Origin: Heterostelium album PN500
Taxonomy: Eukaryota > Evosea > Eumycetozoa > Acytosteliales > Acytosteliaceae
Direction: 5' to 3'
DNA length: 64,000 nt
Assembly: GCF_000004825.1 (NCBI RefSeq)
Contig: NW_008805072.1
Coordinates: 1,308,435-1,372,434, forward strand
Under the pieces are notes generated by a model. The model did not search any database. It was not told the DNA's origin and saw nothing but the letters and a program-made list of their open reading frames with translations. The position numbers and the translations under genes were made by a program. This document shows positions 23,763-36,207 of the stretch, in pieces (the stretch's first letter is position 1; the number at the start of each line of letters is the position of its first letter).

Positions 23763-26700
23763 TTATTTTCGGTGATTTGATCTTTCATTTTGAATTCCCC
23801 AATCTTTTATCATGCTTACACCAGCTCTTTTTGATCTGATATTTGAAAATAAATAGTAAAGCATTGACAGTACGCAGAGGAAACCAATACTTGAAATGAT
23901 TGCTCCAACTGAGAAAGAACTATTATCTAGAGCTCTTGAGTTGAATACCATTGCACATATACATAATACCAAACCGAAATGAGTTTCCAAGTCGTTTAAA
24001 CTTTTTTCTTTGTATGGAGAAAACAGCCAATTGATACAAGTGAAAAACAATCCAAATGTTGACAAGATCAATGCTTTCGTATTGATATGATAGATTGTTG
24101 TAATGGTGGTGCATACAAAACAAAGCGATCTGGCAATGAGAATGAGGTCCCAAAACTGAAATCCTGGTCGATATTTCTTGCAAAAGTTTTTCAAATAGTA
24201 GCGATTCTGTCTTCTCCATTGAACAAAGATAAAGAGAGGAGCTCCAATTAAAATGAAAACGATAACCGCTATGGCAATTCCAAACATTGGGTAGTGGGTA
24301 TTCGTAAAGCACTTCACACTTACATCCGTTGAGAGGACATATTCATCACCGATCTTGTAGCAAGAAACCAAGCTGAGTGAAATGAATGCCAACGGTGTAT
24401 AGATTGTAAGAATTTGGCTGAATACTATATAAAACCATTCGTTGTTGAATCGATTTTCAACGATATAATGACTGAATCTTCCAAATATAGCGAGAGCCAA
24501 ATCTTTTCCAATGGTGAGATAGGAGCATAGTGTAGTGACCAAGAATAAAAGGACAAACGACAGTGCTTTCTTCCAAATATAGTTGAGTTGGTTGGATAAA
24601 CAGGTGGTAGGATAGTAATCTACATCGAAATTGAAAAGCGGTAGAATGAGAACATATCTAATGTCAAACGAGATGACACCAACAACTTGAATGCAATTCA
24701 AGAAATTGAGAATGGCCGTTGCAGATGGCAGTCGATAGAGTGTCATTAACAGGATATAAATGAAAAAGAATACGACCAATCCAGAAACCAAATAGTAATT
24801 GATATTGTCGGGACAGTACTCACAGTACACCTTAACTTTTGTATAGCCAGAAACACAGTCATTACAAAGTGTACCGGTTTGGTGTTCACGACATTTTCCT
24901 AGTTGACAGATATACGGTTCACAACCATAGACCTTGGCTGGATAGCTATCAGGAAGAATCCACCAACCGGCCATAGCAGAAATTTGTGTTCCACCTGCAC
25001 AAATTACTTGTGATGTCTGGTAATACTTGCAACTATAGCAACTCTTACCATCCCAGCCATAGGAGCCAGTCGGACACTGTGTACATGCGTTATCATTTGG
25101 ACTTGGCATGTAACCTGGTTCACATTGAGTTATATTGATCGAAAAAGTTCCAATAAAACCGTTTGTCGAGTTGGCAACAAAGTTTAATTCAGTTCCAACT
25201 GGTAAATCCAAAGTAAACGTTTGGGTAAAGAATCCTTGTAGTGTGCTTGGTATAGTAAATGTTTGAAAGCGAATTCCATTCGCCAGATATAAATCCAATG
25301 TTATCGATATTGGTGAGCTTAACAAAAGAATCGATTGCTCATAGTAATCATATTCGCTAACAGCAATAATAAAACTTGTGTTTGGATGAATTTTGTCATA
25401 GTTTAAAAGTGTAATAGACATTCCAACAGGACCTAACATAATTATAATAATAATAAGTAGAAATAATGTAAATAAATTTGTTTGGTTTAATGATTTTCGA
25501 TGTTTTAACAAATATTAACTTACTTGATGATATATATTTTCCATATCCATTGATAACACTATTATCGATGAATCTGTTTTTTAATATCGGTGTATAGGTA
25601 CAAGGATTTAGATCAGTACAATTTCCAATGTAACATGTAGGTTGATTGGTAAAACAGACTGCGCCAGAACCGACAATAACTTGGTTTTCTTCAAACAATG
25701 AGTTGGCAAAGAGCGATGTCGAATCAATGTTGGTTATAATACCACCACTATTGGATGCATAGTTTTGCTTGAAGATGTTGTTGATCGCCCAAAGTACAGA
25801 GTTGACAACAAGAAAGACACCTCCGCTATTTGGATATTCCGTGTAGAGTATGTGTGAACCTGGTGCAGCAACACGATTGGCGTAGTTGTTTTTGAATTGG
25901 CAGTCGCTAATCACGACTTGGTCGCAATTGGCAAACAGCGCGATCGTACCGGATGCACCCTCCATATCGAAGAAAGAGGAACCGACAATATCGATCGGTG
26001 TCGTTTTGTTGAGAATCAGTAGACTCGACGAAAGAAGGAGCGATTTGAATGTTGAGTTTCGAATGAGCAGACTACCTTGCGAAGTAGATAGAACCGATAT
26101 GATATTATCGAAGATCTCAGCTCTAAATTCAGAGTCTATTATCTCGATCGACGAGAATACACCGTGAATCAACGATGGTTGATGTGGAGTGCCATTGTCA
26201 ACGAAAGTGGTATTTTCCATTTTCAATTTCGTATAGGTTACATCAATAAGAACTTCGTCCTGAATGTTTTCAGTGAACAGAGAGTTTATGATACGTGCGG
26301 TGGCAGCACCCGTTTTGATTGTACCTTGGTTCTGATGATAACGAACGTTGTTAATGTACAGTTTGCCACTGTCGATAACAGAGATGAACGGATAGAACAA
26401 ATAGATATTCGAGTATATAGTGCTGTTGACTAGATATAGATGGCTGCTTATCATATCGATTCCAGTCAGATCGCTTTGTGTATTAAAGATCTCACAATTG
26501 TAGATTCTAATGATTGATCGAAGTCCAGCCATAATATTTGTATATGGACTTGTAATGTTGCTGAATATACAATTGTCAAACTCTGCTGAACTCTGTCTGA
26601 AATACATCATGATTTCACCGGTTTGAATATTTTGGAACTTACAGTGTTTGAACAAAAAGTTGGAATAATTGATGGATCCCACAGAGTATTGGTAGGATGC

Positions 26701-29375
26701 TAAGTCCATAAATGTAGTGCCTACAATGGTAACGGATGAATCTTTGGCAAAGATTCCACCGGATGGATTCGAAGAGTTGTAAACACAATCGAGGAACGTT
26801 CCATTGGATCCGACAATGTTGAACGTCTTTAATTGCCTGTTATCAGTGGAATAGATATTATCCCAGACTGAATTGTGGAGGTTGAATCTTGAGTTTATCA
26901 AACTTATTGCTTGAGTTGAAGATTGAAAGTAAGATTCACTTAATGTTATCTGTGAACTCTCAACGACAATCGGGAAGGTAGTTGCCAAGAATAGACCAAA
27001 CGTTTGGATATTGACTAGAGTGGCAATAGAGTTGTCAATGATAGTGATCATCTGTCCGATATTACAAAAGTAGAACTGCAGTGAAACCATTGATACTCGT
27101 AGTCCGTTCTCAATCTTGATGAGATGGAAATTGTTGTTGGTGTCAAATTGGGTTCGACTGATCTCAACAGAGAGTGGCTGTTGGAATATCATAAAGGGAG
27201 AAGGCAGATAGTCTGGACAATAGTTCTTACTGACAATGCATCCCACAATCTTTATGAGAGACATGAATGACGATAGCAATGGCGATTGATTATTGAGTAT
27301 CGTTGATTGCGTCATGGTTATCGACGAGCTCGATGAACTGATAAGCGATGCCACCTTGGTGTTGTTCGATATCGTGATGTTGTGCATTATCAACGATGAG
27401 TTGTTAATGATATTGATAAGCGGACAGCTGTTATTTATGAAAATGGTGTCGACAAGAGTAACCGGAAAGTAGGAATTCGTTTGGATACTGATCAACGGTA
27501 TCAACGTCGTTGTCTGTGGTATACTTGTAAACAATGATTTGGAAATGGTGGTAATTCCGATACCCTCGTTCAACGCAATGATACCGGGTGCCTTTAACTG
27601 ATAGAATACAGAGCTTTCAAACAAAACATTCTTGATATTGTGTAGCATGATTCGATAGATTGTTTGATTGAATGTGCAGTTAATAAACTCAATGCTATTG
27701 CCATTGTCGATTGTATCGGGAACTTCATCGTCAGTCCAAACCTGATCGAACGTTGCATTGGCAACAGAGATCGAATCGAATGCAACACCCAGAAATACGT
27801 TGGAAGTCGTTTCGAAAATGGTGTTGCTAATCGTTAGATTTAGGTTTTGATTGATGGCGATGAATATGTAGCCGAAATTACTAGAGGTGATGGTACAGTT
27901 GTCAAACGAAGCAGAGTAGGCACGCAGATAGAATACCGATGCCATATTGAGAAGGAACGATGAATTGTAGATTGCAACACGACATGTAAAGTGAGTGGAT
28001 ATCACAGTTGCATTGACACCATCACCCATGAATTGTTTGATAGCGTTCAACTCGATCGCTGTGTCAGGACCGAGCGTGAATATCGCCGCCTGTCTGTAGT
28101 TATATGATATACCATCTTCCAATCTCAAATAACTGAACTTCAATGTTGTATTGGGACCGGTGACAATCATCATCGGATAGGTAAATCCAATGGCAATGGA
28201 CTGCTCAGTTTCACCGAGCGATGTGACAGTTAGATTTTTCGATAGATTATCCATAGCATAGACGGTTGCTTTGTTCGCCTTGTACAGAGGATATGTATCG
28301 TTCAAGTAGATAGTATAGCCAGACGATATCGATGCAATCGCACGTTGTAAACTACAAAATGGATTATCTATACTACCACTACCACTAATATCATTACCCA
28401 CTGTAGAAACATAAATATCATTCTCTAGAAAAAAAAAAAAACAACATCCGTCAGTTAGTCATCAAACAATACACTACTATTATTACTATTAATCAATAAC
28501 ATACCAATTAAAACAGTTGGAACTGATACTAATGAAATGTAATCAACGATGAACTGATAGGTTTGTAGTTGATTTTTCAGTGTTGATGGTTTATAATTGA
28601 AACGTAATATATATGTGCTACCATTTGCAAATTGAGTGACATTGATTGTAACTAAATGATATTGATCTAATGAATAATTTGATGGAAACAGTTCTCCAAT
28701 GATACTATCATTTAATTTAATTGTTAAAATTGGTTGATCTATATCATCATTATAATTATTATTATTGCTATTATTATTATTATAATTTTGATTGTTATCA
28801 CTACTACTACTATTATTATTTGTATTATTAATTTGATTTATCTGTAAATAGAAACGAAGTAAATGTTGATTGTATATGGTTGTGTAATTTATATTTGCAA
28901 ACTTTATAGGTAGTGATTCTAAAAGATGTGATTGGTTTTGAAAGAGTGCATATGCTACACCTTCGTAGGCGACATTGTTTTCCGGTAATGAAGCACTGTA
29001 ATCGAAATCATTTGATCCATTAAACTGTGAAATGATTGCACTTTCCGATAAGTTTGACCATCCTTTCTTCCAGCCATTCTCTAGATCACCTCTATAAAGA
29101 TCTGATTGCCATTCATCAGGTATTTGATTTGTACATATTAAAATTTTATTAAAATTATCTATATTATTATTATTATAAATTGGTGTGGTTTGTTCAAGTT
29201 GTTTTAGTTGTTGTTGTTGTTGTTGTAATAAAAAATCAAAAGAGTTGTGTTGGTAATTGTGTTGGTGGTGATTGTTGTATTGCGAATCTTTAAAATTATC
29301 ACATGAAACAATTTGTAAAAGATTTATAAATAAAAATATATATGTAAATATTCTAACTAAATTATGGTTATTCAT
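23763..29375 (-). CDS. large beta-helix (pectin-lyase-like) multi-pass membrane protein
   Basis: Three exons, 29375-28505, 28424-25524 and 25432-23763, join in phase to about 1813 residues. It has a signal peptide (IFTYIFLFINLLQIVSC), a Gln/Asn-rich stretch, an N-terminal domain of about 290 residues and DIYVSTVGNDISGSGSIDNP, the usual opening of right-handed beta-helix domains in large amoebal surface proteins. About 900 residues of irregular beta-helix repeats follow, with many N-x-S/T sites. Next comes a Cys-rich GCC2/GCC3-like module (CEPGYMPSPNDNACTQCPTG, then CYSC and more). The C-terminal about 350 residues hold about eight hydrophobic segments and a short basic tail. The topology suggests a cell-surface receptor or adhesion protein with a huge extracellular part. 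Ligand and function are unknown. Confidence 0.85.
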
Positions 29376-29627
29376 TTTTGTATTCTTTATTTCTATTTTA
29401 TTTGTTCATTTTATTAAATTGTTTTAGTATACATTAATTATAAATTTATTATTGAATGATCTGCAAGCGCAATGTTATTGTTATTTTTAATCATAGAAAA
29501 AAAAACTGTGACGGATTTTTACAAAAAAATCTTTATCTTAAATCAGATAGATATTTTTTTGTTTTTTGGAATTCGAGGAGGAGGGATGTATAGACAAGAA
29601 CACACTTTAAATTTATTCTAATAACGG

Positions 29628-29810
29628 TTAATAACAGGTGTGGCAACAGAACTTTTGGTCACTCGACAGTTTCTTGCAGTCTTTAACTTTAACGGGACAT
29701 TTGAAAGTACATAGAGGCACATACCCAGGATTCTTTAATCCTTGTGAACAAACTATACCCACAATAATTAATATTATATATAAACAAATTATTATTTTAG
29801 ATTTCATCAT
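29628..29810 (-). CDS. small secreted six-cysteine peptide
   Basis: Single-exon frame of 60 residues, ATG to TAA. Residues 1-22 form a textbook signal peptide (MMKSKIIICLYIILIIVGIV then CSQ). The mature part of about 38 residues has six Cys (34, 38, 45, 55, 56, 59) in the pattern C-x3-C-x6-C-x9-C-C-x2-C and is basic in its middle. This pattern is compatible with a disulfide-knotted peptide. I do not recognise the family. It sits about 250 bases upstream of the beta-helix gene on the same strand. It is short, but the signal peptide plus ordered Cys pattern argue that it is real. Confidence 0.6.
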   Translation of the reverse strand: MMKSKIIICLYIILIIVGIVCSQGLKNPGYVPLCTFKCPVKVKDCKKLSSDQKFCCHTCY

Positions 29811-30629
29811 TATTATATATATTCTCGATTTAGAAATTTAAATAAGTATATTTTTTTTTTATTATATTATTTGTTATAAGCAATGTTTTTTTTTGTTTTT
29901 TTTTATAGTCAATTGACTACCCTCATTATTTATTAGATTACAAAAAATACTAGCTAGCTAGTTTTGAATTGAAGCATTACAAAGTAAATAGTAAATAAAA
30001 AAAAGAATACAATAATCTCCAAATAAACTAATCATTAATATTATGGCGAAATCGATCGGTATGTTCACTTGAACCCACTCGATTTTATCGTCAAAACATT
30101 CTCAAAAGATTGTGGATTAGTTTATTTGTAATTGATTTTCGATAACAAAATAGATTAATACCTTTTATCGATCAAGATTAATATTTAAACTAGTTAACTA
30201 TATTCAATATTTAAATCGTCTTACACCTTTTGTTTATTGTCATTCAATCATTGTGATTTGATCACAAATTGTGGAATACAGATAAAGAAAGTCAATGTCA
30301 ATTGTAGAATTTATGTTTAAATTTATGTTTCTCTCTAACTTCTTCTGCATTAGTGTGTCTTAAAGTCATTAGAGAGATTGAGTGATCGTGTAAGTTGGTT
30401 TAAATTATTAGAGCTTGCAAAAAATAAATTTAAAGTTGATTATTATGATTGTAGCTAAAGTTCATTTATATAAAAAAGTTAAGGGAAAAAAAAAATCATT
30501 ATCACACGTTCTGTTTAATCCAATACTTTTTAGGAAAGTAAAGAAGTCCAGAAACAATATAAATTTTGTTAGTTTTCTAATTTATTATTATTTTTTATGA
30601 AATATGATCGATCATTTTTGTTGTATTTA
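29811..30629. other. intergenic region with no recognised gene
   Basis: About 820 bases, AT-rich, with T and A homopolymers. A frame of about 60 residues at 30415-30600 is Lys/Ile/Leu-rich and looks like translated intergenic DNA. No RNA gene found. Confidence 0.5.
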
Positions 30630-31157
30630 TTATTTTGAAAGATGTGCCAATTCAGAAGCACCACTCTCCCAATTTTGACCGTCGAATGGCTTGACAGTGT
30701 ATTTAGAGAGATCAAAGTTGTCAAGTGTTCTTATGTTTACATCGACACCATCTGGATTACTTCTTGGAATGTAATGAGTGCAAATACCACAGACACTGCA
30801 AAAATAATGTTGTGCTACGTGTGTATTGAATGTATAAGTTGTTATCTTTTCCTTTCCTTGCAAAAGTTTGAATTTACTGTTTGGTACAATGAAGTGAACT
30901 GTGATTTTATAAAAATAACATATATTGCCATTAGAATATTATCCATCATTACATTGACATCAATAATCAACCAACCTTCAACCTCAACACACCACACTGA
31001 CTCATTCTTAACTTTTGTTATTATGATTCATACTTATTCCTTTCTTTGTACAGATTGAACAGTTACAATCAACCACTTCAATTTGCTCTGGTGTTTGAAC
31101 ACTGTATCTTACTTGACCACAATGACATCCTCCAAATTGTTCTATTAAATCGCTCAT
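30630..31157 (-). CDS. GFA/CENP-V family zinc protein
   Basis: Member of the Mss4-like fold family that includes glutathione-dependent formaldehyde-activating enzymes and animal CENP-V. Exons 31157-31034 and 30898-30630 give 130 residues, the usual size. Zinc ligands: C11-H-C13 (GGCHCG), DCNCSIC at 30-36, and FCSVCG later. The segment HFIVPNSKFKLLQGKEKITT followed by YTFNTH, and YIPRSNPDGV, match the CENP-V type closely. The start at 31157 directly precedes MSDLIEQFGGCHCG. It is divergent from the PIG-O gene. The substrate is unknown; the enzyme role is from family knowledge only. Confidence 0.9.
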
Positions 31158-31616
31158 TTCTTATGAATTAAAATTATATGTATAATATGATTATTTACTC
31201 TTTTGCAAAAGAATCAGAATAAAGTACAAGATGCAAAACAAACAACGAATAAAATACTGAATGCAATAACTATCTTAGGTTACAATTTAAGATATTAAAA
31301 AAAAAAAAAAAAAAAACAAATCAAATACCACCTTGAGAATTTATGAATGCTTAATCAAGGCAGTTGTAAGATTCACCATTTTCTTATCTTTTTAACAAAA
31401 AAATAAGACATGTTTTGACCAACAACCACAGAAATTTAGACAACAATGAATCACAATAAAATTACTTATTTTGGAACTATTTTTAAAAATTGTTTTTTTT
31501 TTTTTTTTTGACAATTGCATTGTCGTCCAATTTGAAGTTCGCTTTTATCATGTCTGAAGAAGTTATCGGAATCATTCAATAATAGTTGTAGTAGTAGTCG
31601 TTAGTAGTTACCATTA
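31158..31616. promoter_or_regulatory. divergent upstream region
   Basis: About 460 bases between divergent starts. It holds a long A run near 31292-31315 and a long T run near 31492-31509. No specific element can be named. Confidence 0.45.
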
Positions 31617-34600
31617 ATGATGATTCATAAACAACTAGATGAATCAACAGAAAATCAAATAGTAACAACAACAACATCTATTTCAAATCAAATAACAACA
31701 ACATCAACCAATACAACAACTAATACAACGATAAATACTACACCAATAACAACATTAAATAGTAATCATATAGAACCATTATCATTATCGACGGTTGACT
31801 CGAGTGTAAATACAGTACAAATGTACAATCGAACAACATCAAAGTCATCTTCTTCACCTCTAACTATAACTAAATATCTGGTGTATCTGTCTATTGTAAT
31901 TGCGATTGGTGCCTATCTTTTCTTTACTGGATTCCTTTTGATTCGGTTCGAACTTCCTCTGAAGAGTCAATGTTCAGTGTCACCACTACCTTCACCGAAT
32001 AGATTCGTCGATCTGATTCATCAGTCATCGTCGACCAACAGAAATGTAGATAAAGGATGTTGGATGCCGCCAACCTATAGAAAAGCGGTAATAGTCGTTA
32101 TCGATGCACTGCGATTCGACTTTGTACAGAAACAATCACCGAATGCACAGAATCTATCGCCGTACTTCCACAACCATTTGAACAACCTGACCAGTCTGCT
32201 AGAAACCAAGAAATCCAATAGTATTCTCTATAAATTCATGGCCGATTCGCCAACGGTCACAATGCAGAGAATCAAAGGTATCACCACTGGTTCGCTGCCG
32301 ACGTTCATCGATGTCGGTTCCAACTTTGGTGGCGATGCAATCGTCGAAGACAATCTCATTCATCAGCTATCGTTCCACGATAACCACAATCATAAACACG
32401 ATGTCAAAGACAGAAACAATGAAATCGATGGTCTGCGAAAGAAAGTAGTTTTCATCGGGGATGATACATGGGTATCGTTGTTTCCCAATCATTTCTACTC
32501 ACAGTATCCATTCCCATCGTTCAACGTCAAGGATTTGCACACCGTTGACAATGGTGTAATCGATAATCTCTTACCGACCATCACAAGAATGCAAACCGAT
32601 AAAGATGGTTCAGATTCATGGCATATTGCAATCGGTCATCTCCTGGGTGTCGATCATGTCGGTCATCTTCACGGACCATATCATCCTGAAATGATAAAGA
32701 AATTAACTCAAATGGATGAATTTCTATTATCTGTATGTAAAGAGAGAGAGAAAAGGAAAGATTATCATAGTTACTAATCATACATTCAACAATATATATA
32801 TAGATTATTAATAATATAGATAATGATACATTGTTTGTTTTGTTGGGTGATCATGGTATGACACCGGATGGAAATCATGGTGGATCTTCACCGGAGGAAA
32901 TGGAAGCTGCGCTTTTCATGTACTCACCAGGACATCCAATAAACTCTGATCTACCGGCGCAATTTCGGTTTGGAGATCAACATGGTGTCAAAAATGTTAG
33001 TCAAATCGATTTGGTTTCAACACTTTCACTGTTGTTGGGTGTCCCCATACCCTACGGTAATCTGGGTGCTGTCATTCCAGAGTTGTTCTTGGGTGTCGAT
33101 GATCATCAGCAATCGAGTAGCACCGTGCATCCGGGATGGTATCGTTTGATCGATGCACAACGAATCAATGCATGGCAAATCAAACGATACCTAGAGAGCT
33201 ACTCACAGGTCAGTAAGGAATTTCCTGTTTCCATCCTGAAGCACTACAATCAATTGATGGATCGTGCAGAACAAGATTATTCTCAACTGAAAGCTGATGA
33301 TACCTCTAATTTCTATGAGGTTTACCGTCAGTATCGCCAGTTCCAAGAGGAAGTAGTCGTGCTGTGCAGAGAAATATGGGCAACTTTCGACACATTTGCT
33401 ATGATGGCTGGATTGTCTATCATGTCGGTTGCGCTTGTAACCATACTGGTGTTTATCTATGTCCTGGCACTCTCTAATTCCACCGATAGCTATCCAATGT
33501 TTCCAGCCGGTCGTATATTTATCTATTCCATGGTCGGTGCAATCCTGTCGATTCCAAGCTATCTGGTGTTGCACCTCTCGCTCGTGCAAGAACATTCCTT
33601 TGTCATTACATTGATAACCAGTACAGCGATTGTATCAATGATTGGAATGATATCATCGTTAACATCAAACACCAACGTTGCTTCACTCAATCCACTGAAG
33701 TACATCGATTTGAATACCGTCAGATCGATAGTATCACAGCTACCATTTAGCATCATGTTTTTACTACCACTCCTCTCGATTATCTTACATGGAGTATCAC
33801 AAAGTTCCAATAGTTTCATAGAGTCACAACAGAATGTCGTATATTTCTTCTCGTTGACCTCGCTATTGATCGCAATGATGCTCCTCTACCAATGTAAACA
33901 GCGGTGGGGCGCCGCCGAGACATTGGAATGTGTAATCATTCTGCTGTCACTCTATTTCACATCGCCTGGTTTCAGAGCCGAGCAGTTCTCATCGTACTTT
34001 CTTTTCGATTCCGGCAACAACAATCTAAACACACAGCAAGTGTCGCTGTCAGCACAGATTCTCAATACATTCATTCAATGGAGTTGGTGCGTTCCCATTC
34101 TCTACTTCTTCACCGCCGAGCTGACTTACCGCCTCGAACGATACTTTAAAGTCTCACTTGGATTCACTCATACTCTGTCATGGTGGAATCTGATATGCGT
34201 TGCACTCTACTTTTATAGCTTCTCTATTGGTCCTCTGGAGCGTGCAACCAACTTTATCTTTAGGGTGTTGACGCCGTGGGCAGTCTATACTCTTACTATA
34301 GTTGGCATCTTGAAATCACTGCTAAGCAACAACAGCGCCACTCTCGATGCAACCAAGTTGATATTCTTCAAGCTCATAGAAATAGTGATGCCGTTGTTTG
34401 GTGTGTTGGCGCTGTTGTTGGGACCGTCGGTGCTTCCCTCGTTGACATGGATAGTGATACACACGTCGCTCATCACCCGATTGATGGGAGAACTGATGCA
34501 ACATCGACCGTCGACACCCTACAAAATCGGTATCTTCTGGCTGCTTACCTGTTCACTCTTTGGATTCCTTTCGATTCTCCACTTCTTTAGCACTGGACAC

Positions 34601-35143
34601 GAGTATCAGTTCAACAAGATTCAATTCGATGCTGCGACCATCGGTTTTGAAGAACATGTAATGTGGCGTGACGGTCTCCTAGTGATTCTCAATACTTTTG
34701 CATCGCCTATTTTCTTTGCGCTATTCCTACCGATCTATATTATCTACTCTTTACATCTTGTACATCAACCAATCGTTGCCAAAGTATCACCACCTGCATC
34801 ACCTATAGATAGTTTTAGTGTATTAAATCATAATGAAAACAATACTAATAATACAACAACAACAACTACATCATCAACAACTAAAAACAACTTCAAACCA
34901 GACAACTCTAGTAACAAATCACTACGATCTATATTAATCGGATATTTATTATATTTAATATTCTTTTTGTTCAATACCATCAATATTTGTATTAGTGTTT
35001 ATATGCTTAGACGTCATCTAATGGTTTGGAGAGTCTTTGCACCAAAGTATCTGTTTGAAACTGTCCAACTACTGATAGTTATGCTATTTCTAGTTATTTC
35101 GAGTTTATTGATAACTTGTATTAAATCAAAAATAAAGAATTAA
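31617..35143 (+). CDS. pigO: GPI ethanolamine phosphate transferase 3 (PIG-O)
   Basis: Adds ethanolamine phosphate to the third mannose of the GPI anchor in the ER membrane, the step that creates the bridge to protein. Exons 31617-32732 and 32804-35143 give 1151 residues. A Thr/Asn-rich cytosolic N-terminus is followed by one membrane anchor at about 88-110. The lumenal alkaline-phosphatase-like domain has VIVVIDALRFDF (metal site and nucleophile region), DSPTVTMQRIKGITTGSLPT, HLLGVDHVGH and, after the intron, LLGDHGMTPDGNHGG. A long C-terminal part with more than ten hydrophobic segments completes the protein. The DALRFDF and LGVDHVGH wording fits PIG-O among the PIG-N/O/G trio. An Asn/Thr insertion lies near codons at 34830-34900. 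Confidence 0.93.
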
Positions 35144-35239
35144 TATAAATTAACAATAAAGTAAAAAGTGTTATTACATACAATCTAAATACAAAACCTA
35201 AAACAGATTTCTCTCTCTCTCTATTTATATTATTATTAT

Positions 35240-35877
35240 TTATAACATCTTTTTTGTGGTCATCAAACTTATGAATTCATTTTTATCAACAAGACCATCA
35301 CCATTAGAATCGGCCATCTGAATCATCAACTCCAAATGATGATCGGAAACATCCTCACCCAAAGTAGTTGCAATAGCTTTGAGATCAGAGAAACTGATCT
35401 TTCCAGAGTTGTCTTTATCGAATAGTTTGAATGCATAGTCCATCGATGAATTAGAGTCTCTCTTTGTCTATATTATATATATATAGAAATAGAATTTGAA
35501 AAGTTGAACAATTAACAACAACTGATTAATAATACAACAATAAGATTAATTTATAAATACAATTAATTTTGCAGCAAGTTCTCTAAAGCTAGATACTGAT
35601 ATAGAGATCTGTTCTTTGGTTGTAGTTGCAATAAGATCACTGATATCCTTTTTATCTGGTTCTAATCCTAATGCTCTCAATGCATGTTTTACTTTATTAC
35701 ATTCTATATTTGCTAGAAAACAGTGTTTGATGCATTTTTGTTCTTTGTTAGTTTCTTATGATTTAAACAAGTAAGCTTTTATCTAAATATATATATACCA
35801 TTGTTATCATTTTTAAACAAACTAAAAGCTTCATTAATTTCAAACTGTTGATCAACTTCAAGTGATTTAAAGTTCAT
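35240..35877 (-). CDS. centrin-like EF-hand protein
   Basis: Three exons, 35877-35799, 35712-35561 and 35467-35240, join in phase to 152 residues. The architecture is four EF-hands in centrin order. The first two loops have lost calcium ligands. EF3 (DKDNSGKISFSD, 94-105) and EF4 (DSNGDGLVDKNE, 130-141) are canonical. The stretch TKRDSNSSMDYAFKLFD resembles the centrin linker before EF3. Centrins act at the centrosome or nuclear envelope; dictyostelids have divergent centrins. Calmodulin is excluded by the two dead loops. Only about 95 bases separate its stop from the PIG-O stop. Confidence 0.85.
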
Positions 35878-36207
35878 TCTCTCTCTGATATCCTTTTATC
35901 TGAAGTTTATGTTATTGATCAATCATTTGATATTTGTGAAAATAAAATTAAACATGGTTACATTTTCTTGGAAAAAAATAAAGTTTTTTTTTTTAGATAT
36001 CTTTGATCATTTATATTTGGTTCGGAGAATACAAGTAATAAATCAATTGATTTATTTATAACAATCAAAAAATGATTAATATTGTCTTCCATTAAATAAC
36101 TCTAAATGATTAAAATTTAAAATTTAATTTTTTTATTTTATTTTATTTTTTGACGAGTCGTCTTGCATCTTGATTGCAACGAGTTCATAAATATATAGTG
36201 TTTAACA
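35878..36207. promoter_or_regulatory. divergent upstream region
   Basis: About 330 AT-rich bases between the centrin-like gene and the THUMP gene, both reading outward. T runs at about 35980 and TTTTA repeats at 36130-36150. No named element. Confidence 0.45.
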
